DNA of 64,000 nt from Flavobacteriales bacterium (lineage in GTDB: Bacteria; Bacteroidota; Bacteroidia; Flavobacteriales; Schleiferiaceae), in assembly GCA_017795025.1 (NCBI GenBank), contig CP051243.1, positions 1,488,001 to 1,552,000 of the forward strand, given 5' to 3'. The translations under genes were made by a program, and so were the position numbers. Positions 1 to 8,347 of this stretch are shown one piece after another. A model generated the notes under the pieces. It ran no database searches, was not told the origin of the DNA, and saw only the letters and a list, made by a program, of their open reading frames with translations. Within the stretch, counting starts at the first letter, position 1; each line of letters begins with the position of its first letter.

Positions 1-3000
1 GCGGAGGCATCAAAGGCTACATCGGCACTGGTGGAACCAACGCTGTTAATCACTGCGGTAAAGGAAGCCACAAGTGGACCAACCGAATCGGTAGTAAAGG
101 TAAAGGGTCCGGCATAAGCACTGGTATCAGCGCCACAGGTATCGGCAATCCAAATATCGTAGTCTGTATTAAGCATTAATCCAGAAATTTGATAAGGAGC
201 AGTAACAATTCCGGTAAAGCTTCCTGTTCCTGGCGCAAAGCCGCTGGGGCCATATTGAATGATGGAACCTCCTGAATTGGAAGTCCAATCGATTTCAAGT
301 GTATCGCAAGCGGCAGAATTAAGCGTGATACCGGTAGGCTGTGCACAACTTACTGGAATTGCCTCGTAATTGAAGTTATCCACGTAAACCTCATAGATAT
401 TGGTACCGTGTACCAAGGCAATGTTTTGCGCGCTACCCACTAAGCTTGGATCATCAAAGTCGTAGCTGTAGCTGAAGTAAGTTCCAGCGGTAGTAGTGGT
501 GATGGTATCTACAATGCGAAGAGTGCTAGGGTCGAAAGGATTATCCAAGAGACCCACAAAGAGTTCCTCATTCACATTTTCGAAGGCTACTTCAAACTCG
601 ATGCGATTTAAGCCAGAGCTTAAATCACTAAAGGCCGGACTCACCAAAATGGCGGTATCCCCATTATCAAAGTCACCGTCATTAAGCTCCACACTATTGG
701 GCGCACTCGGCGCGGCGGCTACTCCAAAATCGGGGCTGTCGTTTAACTCGATATCATTTGCCCCTGGACCAATAACGGTCCAACAAGCAATTCCATCAAA
801 TGGATCCGTCGCTGGAGCCGCATCAAAGTTTTGGAAGTATGGCGCGGTTAAGGCCACACATTGGGTGCTAAAGCATAGAGGTCCGATGGTATCGGAGAAA
901 CCATTGGCACATTGTTCAATGACATAGAAGCAGTAATTGCTGGAAGCCATTAAACCACTTAGGGCTAATGAATCGGCTGCAGTAGCGGTGTACACCGTAC
1001 CATTGGCCGCACTTTGACCAGGAGTGGTTAAAATCACTTCCGTGCCGAGGGCATTAACATCGCCAGGCGTCCAACGCGCTACAGCCGAGCTCGTGGTAAT
1101 ATTAGTGGCGGCTAATCCGCTAGGATTTACACAGGCCCTAGGCGTACGCACTTCGAAGTTATCGATAAAGAAGTCGTTATCCTCGGGATCATTAATCACC
1201 GAACCGGCATAGAAGCCAAACTTCACGTAGCCAGAATAACCACTTAAGGAAATAACAATATGCTCGCCAGCGGCATCTAAGGTATCGCTCGCATCCTGCA
1301 CCCATAGTACATCGGCCGCCGACCAGGTAGCACCGTTGTCGGTGGAAATCACCAGCGCTAAGGTATCATCACTACCAAAGTACCCTTGGGTAGTTCCATT
1401 CCAATCGGTAACTGCGGCATCGAACTCCGCTTGTAAATTAGTAATACTTGGATCTAAGTAAATACTAGGACTGATCAACCATTCGAATTGATTAGAACTA
1501 AAAATATTCACTTTTTGAGAAGTACCTAAAGCGGAAACGTTCGTGTAATCATCAAAAGTCCAAGATGAGGAAGTAGTGGAAGTAAAGCTAGTGCTGCTTT
1601 CCAATTCTCCATCGGCTTCTTGCCAGCCATCATTTAAGAAAGCGGAGTTGTTGAAGTCATCCACAAAATTAGTTCCGTAGGCGGTTACAAAACGTACCGG
1701 TCCGGTCCAAGCACTTACATCGCCCAAGCCACAACTATCGCGAACGTAAACCTCGTAAGCTGTTCCAGCAGTTAAGCCCGTTACGGTAGCAGTGGTGCTC
1801 GTAGCATTACTTATCGTTCCCGCATTGGGACTAAAGCCGGGTGCTCCCACACTAATGTTAAAGTCGGTAGCTCCACCACTCGTCCAGTTAAGATCAACCT
1901 GACTAAGCTGATTGTTTCCTACTTGCAGTGCCGTTGGTGCAGGACAAGAAGGCGGGGTACAGAATGAATAGGGACCGGTCCAAACACTGGTATCGCCTGG
2001 TCCGCAAATAGAGCGCACTAAGAACTCATAGCAGGTAACACCAGTTAAGGTGTCTACATATAAACTGTCGTGACCTACAATGACTTGGGTTCCGGCCATG
2101 GTTTGGGTACCTTGGTAAAAGCCTTGTGGTCCGAACCAAACTTGGTACGAAGAACCATTACCGCTCACATCGTCCCATTTTAGGGTAGACTCGGAGGCCG
2201 TAGTGGCGCTATCGCGTAAGTTTTGTACTTGTGGACAAGGAGGAACGGCCTCTACGTGGAGGTCATTTACAAACAAATCAGGTCCCCAATCGCTAATCCC
2301 GTGGAGTTCCACCACGATATCTTGACCGGTATAAACACTCGGATCTAAGATGAGGATTTCCTCGATAAAGCTTCCAGCTGAAGTATTTCCGGCCGTAGGA
2401 TCGTCAAAGCTCGAACCCTTTAAGTTGAGGATGGTATCCCAAACGGCGCTTGCATTTTGTGCCTTTACGCGCACGACAAATTGATCATCAGGATAAGTGG
2501 CGCTATAGGCATGCGACCAATATAAGCGTACTTGGGCATCCTGACTAATACTTATAGGACGAGAGCTTAAAACTGCTGTTCCCGAAGAGTTAGACCAAAA
2601 GGCTGCTTCGGCGTATTGATCGGGACTTGAGCCTGCAGGCGTCCAGAAGAAATTGGTACTCGCGGTGGAGTCCCAACAACTAAGGGCCCAAGTATTAAAG
2701 TCCTCGAGGTAAGGTAGCGCTACCGATGTACAAGTGGTGTAAGCGGTAAAGGGGCCTACCCATTGTGATCCAGAGCCCGCACCACAAGAATCACTCACAT
2801 AAAAATCGTAACCGGTATTCGTGCTCAGGGAGTTGGCTGTAAAGAAGGTATCGGTAACGGTAACTAGGGTTCCGTTTCCTTGACTAAATCCAACCGGACC
2901 ATATTCGATACCAAAGCTATTACCACTGCCTGCTTGCCAATTAATCGTAAGACTATCAGCGTAAGCGGCCACTAAAGCTAAATTGCTACTTGGGTTACAT

Positions 3001-4451
3001 TGCACCTCGGTAACCGAGAAATTATCGATGGCCCAGTACCAGGCATAATTGGCATTGTAATAATGGAAACGAACTTGCAAGTTCGCATTGGCGTAGGCGC
3101 TTATATCAATGCGCTGCTGGTCGGAGCTAGACCATGAGCCCACATCCGAAGATTGCGCTAAAACGGTTTGCCAAGTGCTACCGTCGTATACTTCCACATC
3201 AGCATTACAGCTTAAGTTATTGTAGTACTGTTCAAATTCAAGAATTAAGGAACCTGTAATTCCACTGGCATCAATCACTGGTGAAGTGAGGTATTCGTCC
3301 ATACTCACTCCGGAGCCAGCACCATCGCTGTCGGCAAAAGCAAAACCAGGATTACCATCGAGGTTATTACCATTATAGTCGGTTTCCCAATACCAGGAAT
3401 CGGAGGTGCTTCCGCCTACCGTAACCGAGAAGCAACCCAGGTCGGCATCGAAAGACTCGGTGTAGGGTAAACTTTGGTTCGCGCAAGTGGTACGTACAGA
3501 AATAGGTCCCAACCAAATGCTGCTGCCATTAGCACATTCGCGTTTTAAGTAAACATCGTAAAGTTGTCCGGCCATTAAGCCCGTTATGGCTTGCATGCCG
3601 CTTGCAGTGGTATCAAAATTCTGTTGGGTAGAGGTGGCTTGACTAAATCCAGCCGGACCCCAATTGATTACCACATCATCGGAACCGGTTCCACTCCAAT
3701 ATACATCGAAGCTACTGGCCGTGATGGCGCTAGTTGAATCAAATAATGGTGAGGGACAAGCCGGAGGCACGAAACGATACACCTCGTCGGTAACTACAGT
3801 ATCAAGGGTGCTGGTTTCGCTTAGGCTAGAAACACTTGGGCTGGCGGTTCCTACTCCACTTACGGATAGAAAGCTGTTGGCCCCAGATAGGCCGATGGAA
3901 GCATCGGGTCCGGTAATACAAGAGGCACATTCCCAGCGGTAATGGAATTCAATTTCGTTGGAAGTTTCAAAGAGCTTCACTTGGAAAGAAACCACCGAAT
4001 CGGAGGCATTCCAGCTCCACTCCCAATCGCGCCATTCGAAGGTGAAGATGCGGTTAGGGGCGGTACCTGTAACCTCATAAGAGGCTACCGAGCTGCTGGC
4101 CCTACCATCATGATCATCCCAAAGGGGTGCGATTAAAGGTCGCCGGGCCGAGGAACCATTATCAAGGTCGTTACCGGCCGTAGAGCTCGCGCCTACCTGG
4201 AAAGAGATAAAGCCGTCGGAGGTAACGGCAACGGTGTCGTAGGAAATCCCTTCAAATTCGAAGTTAAAACCAATGGGGACATCCGTTTCACCACCATCGG
4301 CCAATAAATCCGGTACTGCAGTGGCCGAAGCGCCTAAAGGCGAGTAGCTCGTTGAAGTAACCGTAAAAGAGTAATTGGAGGCCTGTTGCGACCAAAGGAA
4401 TCCGGGTAATGCCAAAAGCATAGCCCAGACCAAAGAGTAATTGATCTTCAT
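1..4451 (-). CDS. Giant secreted multidomain protein (FN3-like and MAM/jelly-roll-like repeats), 3' end beyond the window
   Basis: An uninterrupted minus-strand frame runs from the ATG at 4451 to the window edge, giving at least 1483 residues with no stop. It opens with a signal peptide (MKINYSLVWAMLLALPGF, then LWSQ). About the first 230 residues form a beta-rich domain. After that come alternating modules: short fibronectin-III-like units that begin with CP-x-P or CxxP and contain an I-x-W/L-x-W strand and a recurring GPxGF motif, and longer MAM or choice-of-anchor-like units ending in IDNF or FIDNF. At least five such pairs are visible. This is typical of Bacteroidota surface proteins exported by the type IX system, whose C-terminal sorting domain would lie beyond the window. 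A role in adhesion is inferred from architecture. No catalytic motif is visible. Confidence 0.85.
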   Translation of the reverse strand, partial: MKINYSLVWAMLLALPGFLWSQQASNYSFTVTSTSYSPLGASATAVPDLLADGGETDVPIGFNFEFEGISYDTVAVTSDGFISFQVGASSTAGNDLDNGSSARRPLIAPLWDDHDGRASSSVASYEVTGTAPNRIFTFEWRDWEWSWNASDSVVSFQVKLFETSNEIEFHYRWECASCITGPDASIGLSGANSFLSVSGVGTASPSVSSLSETSTLDTVVTDEVYRFVPPACPSPLFDSTSAITASSFDVYWSGTGSDDVVINWGPAGFSQATSTQQNFDTTASGMQAITGLMAGQLYDVYLKRECANGSSIWLGPISVRTTCANQSLPYTESFDADLGCFSVTVGGSTSDSWYWETDYNGNNLDGNPGFAFADSDGAGSGVSMDEYLTSPVIDASGITGSLILEFEQYYNNLSCNADVEVYDGSTWQTVLAQSSDVGSWSSSDQQRIDISAYANANLQVRFHYYNANYAWYWAIDNFSVTEVQCNPSSNLALVAAYADSLTINWQAGSGNSFGIEYGPVGFSQGNGTLVTVTDTFFTANSLSTNTGYDFYVSDSCGAGSGSQWVGPFTAYTTCTSVALPYLEDFNTWALSCWDSTASTNFFWTPAGSSPDQYAEAAFWSNSSGTAVLSSRPISISQDAQVRLYWSHAYSATYPDDQFVVRVKAQNASAVWDTILNLKGSSFDDPTAGNTSAGSFIEEILILDPSVYTGQDIVVELHGISDWGPDLFVNDLHVEAVPPCPQVQNLRDSATTASESTLKWDDVSGNGSSYQVWFGPQGFYQGTQTMAGTQVIVGHDSLYVDTLTGVTCYEFLVRSICGPGDTSVWTGPYSFCTPPSCPAPTALQVGNNQLSQVDLNWTSGGATDFNISVGAPGFSPNAGTISNATSTTATVTGLTAGTAYEVYVRDSCGLGDVSAWTGPVRFVTAYGTNFVDDFNNSAFLNDGWQEADGELESSTSFTSTTSSSWTFDDYTNVSALGTSQKVNIFSSNQFEWLISPSIYLDPSITNLQAEFDAAVTDWNGTTQGYFGSDDTLALVISTDNGATWSAADVLWVQDASDTLDAAGEHIVISLSGYSGYVKFGFYAGSVINDPEDNDFFIDNFEVRTPRACVNPSGLAATNITTSSAVARWTPGDVNALGTEVILTTPGQSAANGTVYTATAADSLALSGLMASSNYCFYVIEQCANGFSDTIGPLCFSTQCVALTAPYFQNFDAAPATDPFDGIACWTVIGPGANDIELNDSPDFGVAAAPSAPNSVELNDGDFDNGDTAILVSPAFSDLSSGLNRIEFEVAFENVNEELFVGLLDNPFDPSTLRIVDTITTTTAGTYFSYSYDFDDPSLVGSAQNIALVHGTNIYEVYVDNFNYEAIPVSCAQPTGITLNSAACDTLEIDWTSNSGGSIIQYGPSGFAPGTGSFTGIVTAPYQISGLMLNTDYDIWIADTCGADTSAYAGPFTFTTDSVGPLVASFTAVINSVGSTSADVAFDAS

Positions 4452-4942
4452 TTTACAGAGTTATGTTAATAAACAGAGTTAGTAATTTGTAAAATAAGCC
4501 AATTACAGAGGGCTTCCAAAGAATAAGTGTTAAATAAAGTATGAAATAATCAGGAGGCTTGTTTTGGAAAAAATTTGCCGTTCGACCCAACCTTTCGTGT
4601 TTTTACACCAACTTTTAATTGAAAAAGAAAGCTTTCGCTCTTAGTCAAGCACTTGTGTTTTTCATTTAGGCAAGATTTAATGCTGTGATAAATAGCAATA
4701 AGAAGGGAAATTAGTATCAATAAAAATCCATTATTATTATTTAATAATGAATCTAGCCTTTTTAAGTCCTTGTAAGTACCTGAAAGTGAGCGCAGAGCCA
4801 TAGGCCCTTATAGTCCTTTAGCGTATTTAGATGCACTCTAATTATTTCGAGGCGGGTAAAAATTGCAAATTTTAATACTGGGCAAAAAAAAATCCCGATT
4901 ACCAAATGGCAATCGGGACTTCAGTATTCAAATCACTAAGTC
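4452..4942. other. AT-rich intergenic region
   Basis: This 491-base gap separates the divergent-looking starts of the giant adhesin and the end of the ribosomal operon. It holds the rplI terminator at its right end and a 9-base direct repeat (acagagtta, twice, about 20 bases apart) just upstream of the adhesin start. An 83-codon open frame on the minus strand (4550-4801) contains one hydrophobic stretch, but I do not accept it as a gene. No RNA gene was recognised. Confidence 0.6.
4884..4917 (-). terminator. Rho-independent terminator of the rpsF-rpsR-rplI operon
   Basis: On the minus strand, CCCGATT pairs with AATCGGG. A G.U pair and two C-G pairs extend the stem to ten pairs, closed by an ATTT loop and followed directly by a run of nine T. 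It lies 26 bases after the rplI stop codon. Confidence 0.85.
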
Positions 4943-5395
4943 TTAGGCTTGCTCAGCTACAACTTCAAAATTGAATTCTACATTCACCTCACGGTGCAAA
5001 CGGATGTGTGCGATGTAAGGACCAGTGGCCTTAACGGTACCACCTTGAATTTGAATGTATTTACGATCGATACTATGACCATTTTTAGCGAGGGCATCGG
5101 CTAAGTCGGCGTTGTTTAAAGAACCAAACAACTTATTACCCTTACCTACTTTGGCAATCATTTTAATATCGAGACCGTTCAATGCCTCAGCAGTTTTCTT
5201 CGCATCTTCGATAGCTTTCGCTTCTTTGTGCATGCGCTGCTTAATATTCTCGGCTAAAACCTTCTTTGCAGATGGAGTAGCGAGCTCGGCATATCCTTGA
5301 GGAATTAAGTAATTACGACCGTAACCATTTTTAACAGCCACGATATCGTCCTTATATCCTAGGTTTTCTACGTCTTGTTTAAGAATTACTTCCAT
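4943..5395 (-). CDS. rplI: 50S ribosomal protein L9
   Basis: The 150-residue product has the L9 signature at its N-terminus (MEVILKQDVENLGYKDDIV, then NGYGRNYLIPQGYA), a long central helix and a C-terminal rRNA-binding domain. It binds 23S rRNA at the L1-stalk side of the large subunit. The length is normal for the family. It is the last gene of the rpsF-rpsR-rplI operon, nine bases after rpsR, and is followed by a strong hairpin terminator. Confidence 0.98.
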   Translation of the reverse strand: MEVILKQDVENLGYKDDIVAVKNGYGRNYLIPQGYAELATPSAKKVLAENIKQRMHKEAKAIEDAKKTAEALNGLDIKMIAKVGKGNKLFGSLNNADLADALAKNGHSIDRKYIQIQGGTVKATGPYIAHIRLHREVNVEFNFEVVAEQA

Positions 5396-5404
5396 GGTTC
5401 CGGC

Positions 5405-5692
5405 TTATTTAAGGTTATCGGTAACGTATGGCAAGATGGCCAAATGACGGGCACGCTTAATAGCGGTGGAAACTTTACGCTGGTACTTTAAAGAAGTTCC
5501 GGTAATACGACGGGGAAGAATTTTTCCTTGGTCGTTCAAGAACTGTGTCAAGAAATCGGAATCTTTATAGTCAACGTATTTGATACCGTAGCGACGGAAA
5601 CGACAAAACTTTTCACGCTTGCCGGTATCGATCTTTAAAGGTTGTAAGTAACGAATTTCGGATTGGTTTGATCCGGTATCCAATTCTGCCAT
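5405..5692 (-). CDS. rpsR: 30S ribosomal protein S18
   Basis: The 95-residue product carries the S18 core ([20 protein letters not shown], then the basic [14 protein letters not shown]). It binds 16S rRNA as a heterodimer with S6, which is encoded immediately upstream. The order rpsF, rpsR, rplI is the widely conserved bacterial arrangement. The N-terminal extension of roughly 20 residues before the conserved core is common in Bacteroidota. Confidence 0.98.
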   Translation of the reverse strand: MAELDTGSNQSEIRYLQPLKIDTGKREKFCRFRRYGIKYVDYKDSDFLTQFLNDQGKILPRRITGTSLKYQRKVSTAIKRARHLAILPYVTDNLK

Positions 5693-5703
5693 GATCTAAT
5701 GTT

Positions 5704-6039
5704 TTAAGCGTTTTGTAATTTCTGACGACGCACCTTGGCATAATCCACATGGTGCTTGTCCATTCTAACATTCAAGAAACGCATGATGCGCTCATCACGT
5801 TTCATTTCTACTTCAAGAGGGGTGATAATTTCACCTTCTGCTTGGAATTCCATCAAATGGTAGAAACCACTACGCTTGCTCTGAATTGGATAAGCGAGTT
5901 TCTTAAGGCCCCAGTTTTCGTTGTGGAGGACCTTGCCACCTTTAGCTTCAATGAAGCCTTTGAATTTTTCTACCGTTTCCCTTACCTGATCTTCAGATAA
6001 GACGGGATGCATGATGAAAACGGATTCGTATTGATTCAT
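5704..6039 (-). CDS. rpsF: 30S ribosomal protein S6
   Basis: The 111-residue product begins MNQYESVFIMHPVLSEDQV and contains the S6 landmark NWGLKKLAYPI and the FNVRMDKHHV-type tail strand (here RFLNVRMDKHH). S6 partners S18 in the small-subunit platform. As first gene of the operon it is preceded by a recognisable Bacteroidota promoter and a short hairpin that could be an S6:S18 autoregulatory site. Confidence 0.98.
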   Translation of the reverse strand: MNQYESVFIMHPVLSEDQVRETVEKFKGFIEAKGGKVLHNENWGLKKLAYPIQSKRSGFYHLMEFQAEGEIITPLEVEMKRDERIMRFLNVRMDKHHVDYAKVRRQKLQNA

Positions 6040-6061
6040 CTGTTAAACAATTAAAAATTAA

Positions 6062-6098
6062 AGCTTTAAACCTTTCGTTTAAAAGGACGGCAAAAGTA
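6062..6098 (-). promoter_or_regulatory. rpsF promoter -7 element and leader hairpin
   Basis: The minus strand reads TACTTTTG at 6098-6091, matching the Bacteroidota -7 consensus TAnnTTTG. Just downstream, after a CCG trinucleotide (6090-6088), CTTTTAAAC pairs with GTTTAAAG around a GAAAG loop with one bulged T (6085-6064). S6:S18 autoregulation through a CCG-containing leader structure is known in other bacteria. That this hairpin plays the role here is inference. No convincing -33 box was found at the expected spacing. Confidence 0.5.
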
Positions 6099-6203
6099 TG
6101 GAAAAAACTGATAAGAATTAGAGTCCACCTCAATTAATCAAGCCCAGTTAAAACAAGCCCGGTTTCGAAGGCTATTTTAAAAGCCTATCCCCTTTGCCCA
6201 ATT

Positions 6204-8225
6204 TTATCGATACAAGCGAATAGTGCCCTGTTGATAGCCTTCTAAGCGACGGCCATTGATTACCGAGCTATACCATATTTTGTATACAAAAGCGCCTCCG
6301 GGTACTTCTTGTCCTTGGTAACGCCCATCCCAATAATCCTCATTGGTCGAATTCTCAAAAACCTGAATTCCCCAGCGATTAAAAATCACGATGCGATAAT
6401 CGAAGTTGTCGCAAGCGCTTTTAATTCGAAAATCATCGTTTAAGCCATCCCCATTAGGGGTAAAAGCATTGGGGAGAATCAAATTACAAGCACAGTCGAC
6501 CACCTCCAAATTAAAGGTATCCCGCCAGGTTCCGCAGGGCTGCAAATACTCAATATTATAAATGCCGGCCCGATCAAACTGGAATTGTCCATTGGCTAAT
6601 GGGGAGCCGTTGATCCGTATTTCGCTTACCGGCCATTGGTTAAAATCATGGAAAATGGAACTTCCCAAACATAAGGTAGTGTCTTCAAAAGGCTCCGGCT
6701 CAAGGGTGGAGATATTAACCACTTCATATTTTAAGCTTCGTTGCTCGCAACCATTGTCGAGACTCAAGGTATATAATCCAGTTTGGCCCACCCACTGCTG
6801 CGAGGTGCTAGCATTATTAGACCAAGTAAAGCGCACACTGGGATTTACCGCCACCCCAATTTGCAAACTATCACCCGGTTCACAGATATAAAAGGTATCG
6901 GGAATATTCGGATTGGGTAAGGGCTGAGCCATCACTACTTTAAAAGTATCTACCACCGTGTCGCAAGAATTGCGGACCGACACCCAATAGTTCCCTGTGT
7001 TACTAACCGTAATTTGCGGAGATGTGGCTCCTGTAGACCATAAAAAGTTTAAGCTCGGATCATTTCGATTACCTAGCTTAATCGTGCCATTGCAAATGGC
7101 GGTATCCACCACTCGACCTTGCAGGGGATCTGGACTGTTTACAATGAGGGTATCGCTGATGCTGCCGCAGGGCCAATATAAAATGCAAGCATAATTAACC
7201 GGAGCGATGAAAGTGCGAACACGGGAGGTATCATTATCTAGCCATCGAACCGAGCTAGCCCCACTATTGCGGTAATCTACGGTTATGGAATCGCCGGCAC
7301 AGAGGCTGGTATCAATGGCTTGTGGAAGTAGTGCCTGATAATGGTCAATTACTATGGTATCCTGCAAAGTATCCACTCCGTTGGTCGCGAATATCCAATA
7401 GGTTCCCGGCTGTTTAATAATCCGTGGATTAATCGAGGTATTATCATCCCAATAAAAACTAATCCCATTGCCTTGAGGGCCATTTAAAACAATACTATCT
7501 CCAGGGCATATAATCGTATCATTGGGTAAAGCTACCAAGGGGCTTTGGCTTTGCGATTGATAAAGTGAGTCTACCCCTTGGGAATCAAACGCACAGTTAA
7601 AAATCTTAAGATCGTCTATTAGCCCTCGGTAAAAATCTTGGCTGCGGGAGCGATGGGTGCCTATCACCAATTTATCGTAGGCCTGAAAGGCACTACCATT
7701 CGAATTAACATTGGAACTATCCATCAACTGACCGTTTAGGTAATAGTAATTCATAGTGCTGCTACGCACCATTGCTACGTGGTACCAAGTTCCGGTTTGG
7801 ATAGTATCCGTAATTAGGGTAGACCCTACCCCACCAGCTCTACCTTCGAGATCGCCATTGTTTTGAACAAGCGATGAAAAAGCACCATAATTTAAAGTAT
7901 TGGCATCGTGCGCTAGAATGCTATTCGTTCCGTTGGTCCTAAAGGCATTAAACCAAAAACTTATAGTCCGCTCTTGATAGTCGTAAGTCGTAAAGGTGTT
8001 GATGTAATCGTTAATTCCATCAAAGTATACTGCCCCATTGGGATTGTTAAAGCGATCGGTGCCTGAAGTGAGGTTACCCCCAAAAAAAGTTCCGTGATTC
8101 GCAAAGGAGCTTGAATCTGCCGCCTGCCCATCCAAATGAAAATCTGCCATTAAGGTGCATTGCGCTTGCGCGAACAAGGAAAGAACAAGGGCGATGAAGA
8201 GAATAAAAAGGCGATTCTTTAACAT
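6204..8225 (-). CDS. Secreted LamG-domain protein with gliding-motility-type C-terminal sorting domain
   Basis: The 673-residue product has a signal peptide (MLKNRLFILFIALVLSLFAQ). Next comes a LamG/concanavalin-like domain at about 25-215 (NGAVYFDGINDYI, TWYHVAMVRS, GLIDDLKIFN). Several Ig-like or PKD-like repeats follow, each with a W-S/D-N-G or TGxYWV motif (about 230-575). A CHU_C/gliding-motility-associated C-terminal domain closes the protein at about 583-673 (LPNAFTPNGDGLNDDF, FNRWGIQVFE, GGAFVYKIWY). That C-terminal domain marks cargo of the type IX secretion system. The substrate of the lectin-like domain cannot be told from sequence. The gene is monocistronic with its own promoter, divergent from dnaX. 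Confidence 0.9.
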   Translation of the reverse strand: MLKNRLFILFIALVLSLFAQAQCTLMADFHLDGQAADSSSFANHGTFFGGNLTSGTDRFNNPNGAVYFDGINDYINTFTTYDYQERTISFWFNAFRTNGTNSILAHDANTLNYGAFSSLVQNNGDLEGRAGGVGSTLITDTIQTGTWYHVAMVRSSTMNYYYLNGQLMDSSNVNSNGSAFQAYDKLVIGTHRSRSQDFYRGLIDDLKIFNCAFDSQGVDSLYQSQSQSPLVALPNDTIICPGDSIVLNGPQGNGISFYWDDNTSINPRIIKQPGTYWIFATNGVDTLQDTIVIDHYQALLPQAIDTSLCAGDSITVDYRNSGASSVRWLDNDTSRVRTFIAPVNYACILYWPCGSISDTLIVNSPDPLQGRVVDTAICNGTIKLGNRNDPSLNFLWSTGATSPQITVSNTGNYWVSVRNSCDTVVDTFKVVMAQPLPNPNIPDTFYICEPGDSLQIGVAVNPSVRFTWSNNASTSQQWVGQTGLYTLSLDNGCEQRSLKYEVVNISTLEPEPFEDTTLCLGSSIFHDFNQWPVSEIRINGSPLANGQFQFDRAGIYNIEYLQPCGTWRDTFNLEVVDCACNLILPNAFTPNGDGLNDDFRIKSACDNFDYRIVIFNRWGIQVFENSTNEDYWDGRYQGQEVPGGAFVYKIWYSSVINGRRLEGYQQGTIRLYR

Positions 8226-8238
8226 ATCAGGCTACGCA

Positions 8239-8269
8239 CAAAATTAGGCTAAGCAAGCATTTATCCAAA
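8239..8269 (-). promoter_or_regulatory. Promoter of the LamG/gliding-CTD gene
   Basis: On the minus strand TTTG (8269-8266) is followed after exactly 19 bases by TAATTTTG (8246-8239). This matches both halves of the Bacteroidota sigma-A promoter at consensus spacing. It ends 13 bases before the ATG at 8225, so the leader is very short. Confidence 0.7.
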
Positions 8270-8333
8270 CCAAGAATTGGAAAGCTGTGAATAAAAGGCT
8301 CTCGGATTAAGGTCCCCAAATGGAACGATACTT

Positions 8334-8341
8334 TATATTTG
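8334..8341 (+). promoter_or_regulatory. dnaX -7 promoter element
   Basis: TATATTTG matches TAnnTTTG perfectly. It ends six bases before the ATG at 8348, which is so close that the transcript would be leaderless or nearly so. It also rules out the upstream TTG at 8339 as the start codon. Confidence 0.55.
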
Positions 8342-8347
8342 CGCGGC

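Noticed and set aside
496..4136. Several plus-strand open frames of 60-143 codons within 1-4451
   Set aside because: They are antisense to the giant secreted protein, whose minus-strand frame is open throughout and shows a signal peptide and coherent domains.
4550..4801. 83-codon minus-strand frame with one hydrophobic segment
   Set aside because: It lies in an AT-rich intergenic region with no promoter or ribosome-binding signal, has no recognisable family, and the hydrophobic stretch fits AT-rich codons by chance.
8339..8347. TTG start for dnaX adding three residues
   Set aside because: The codon overlaps the -7 promoter element, and the conserved protein begins at the ATG at 8348.
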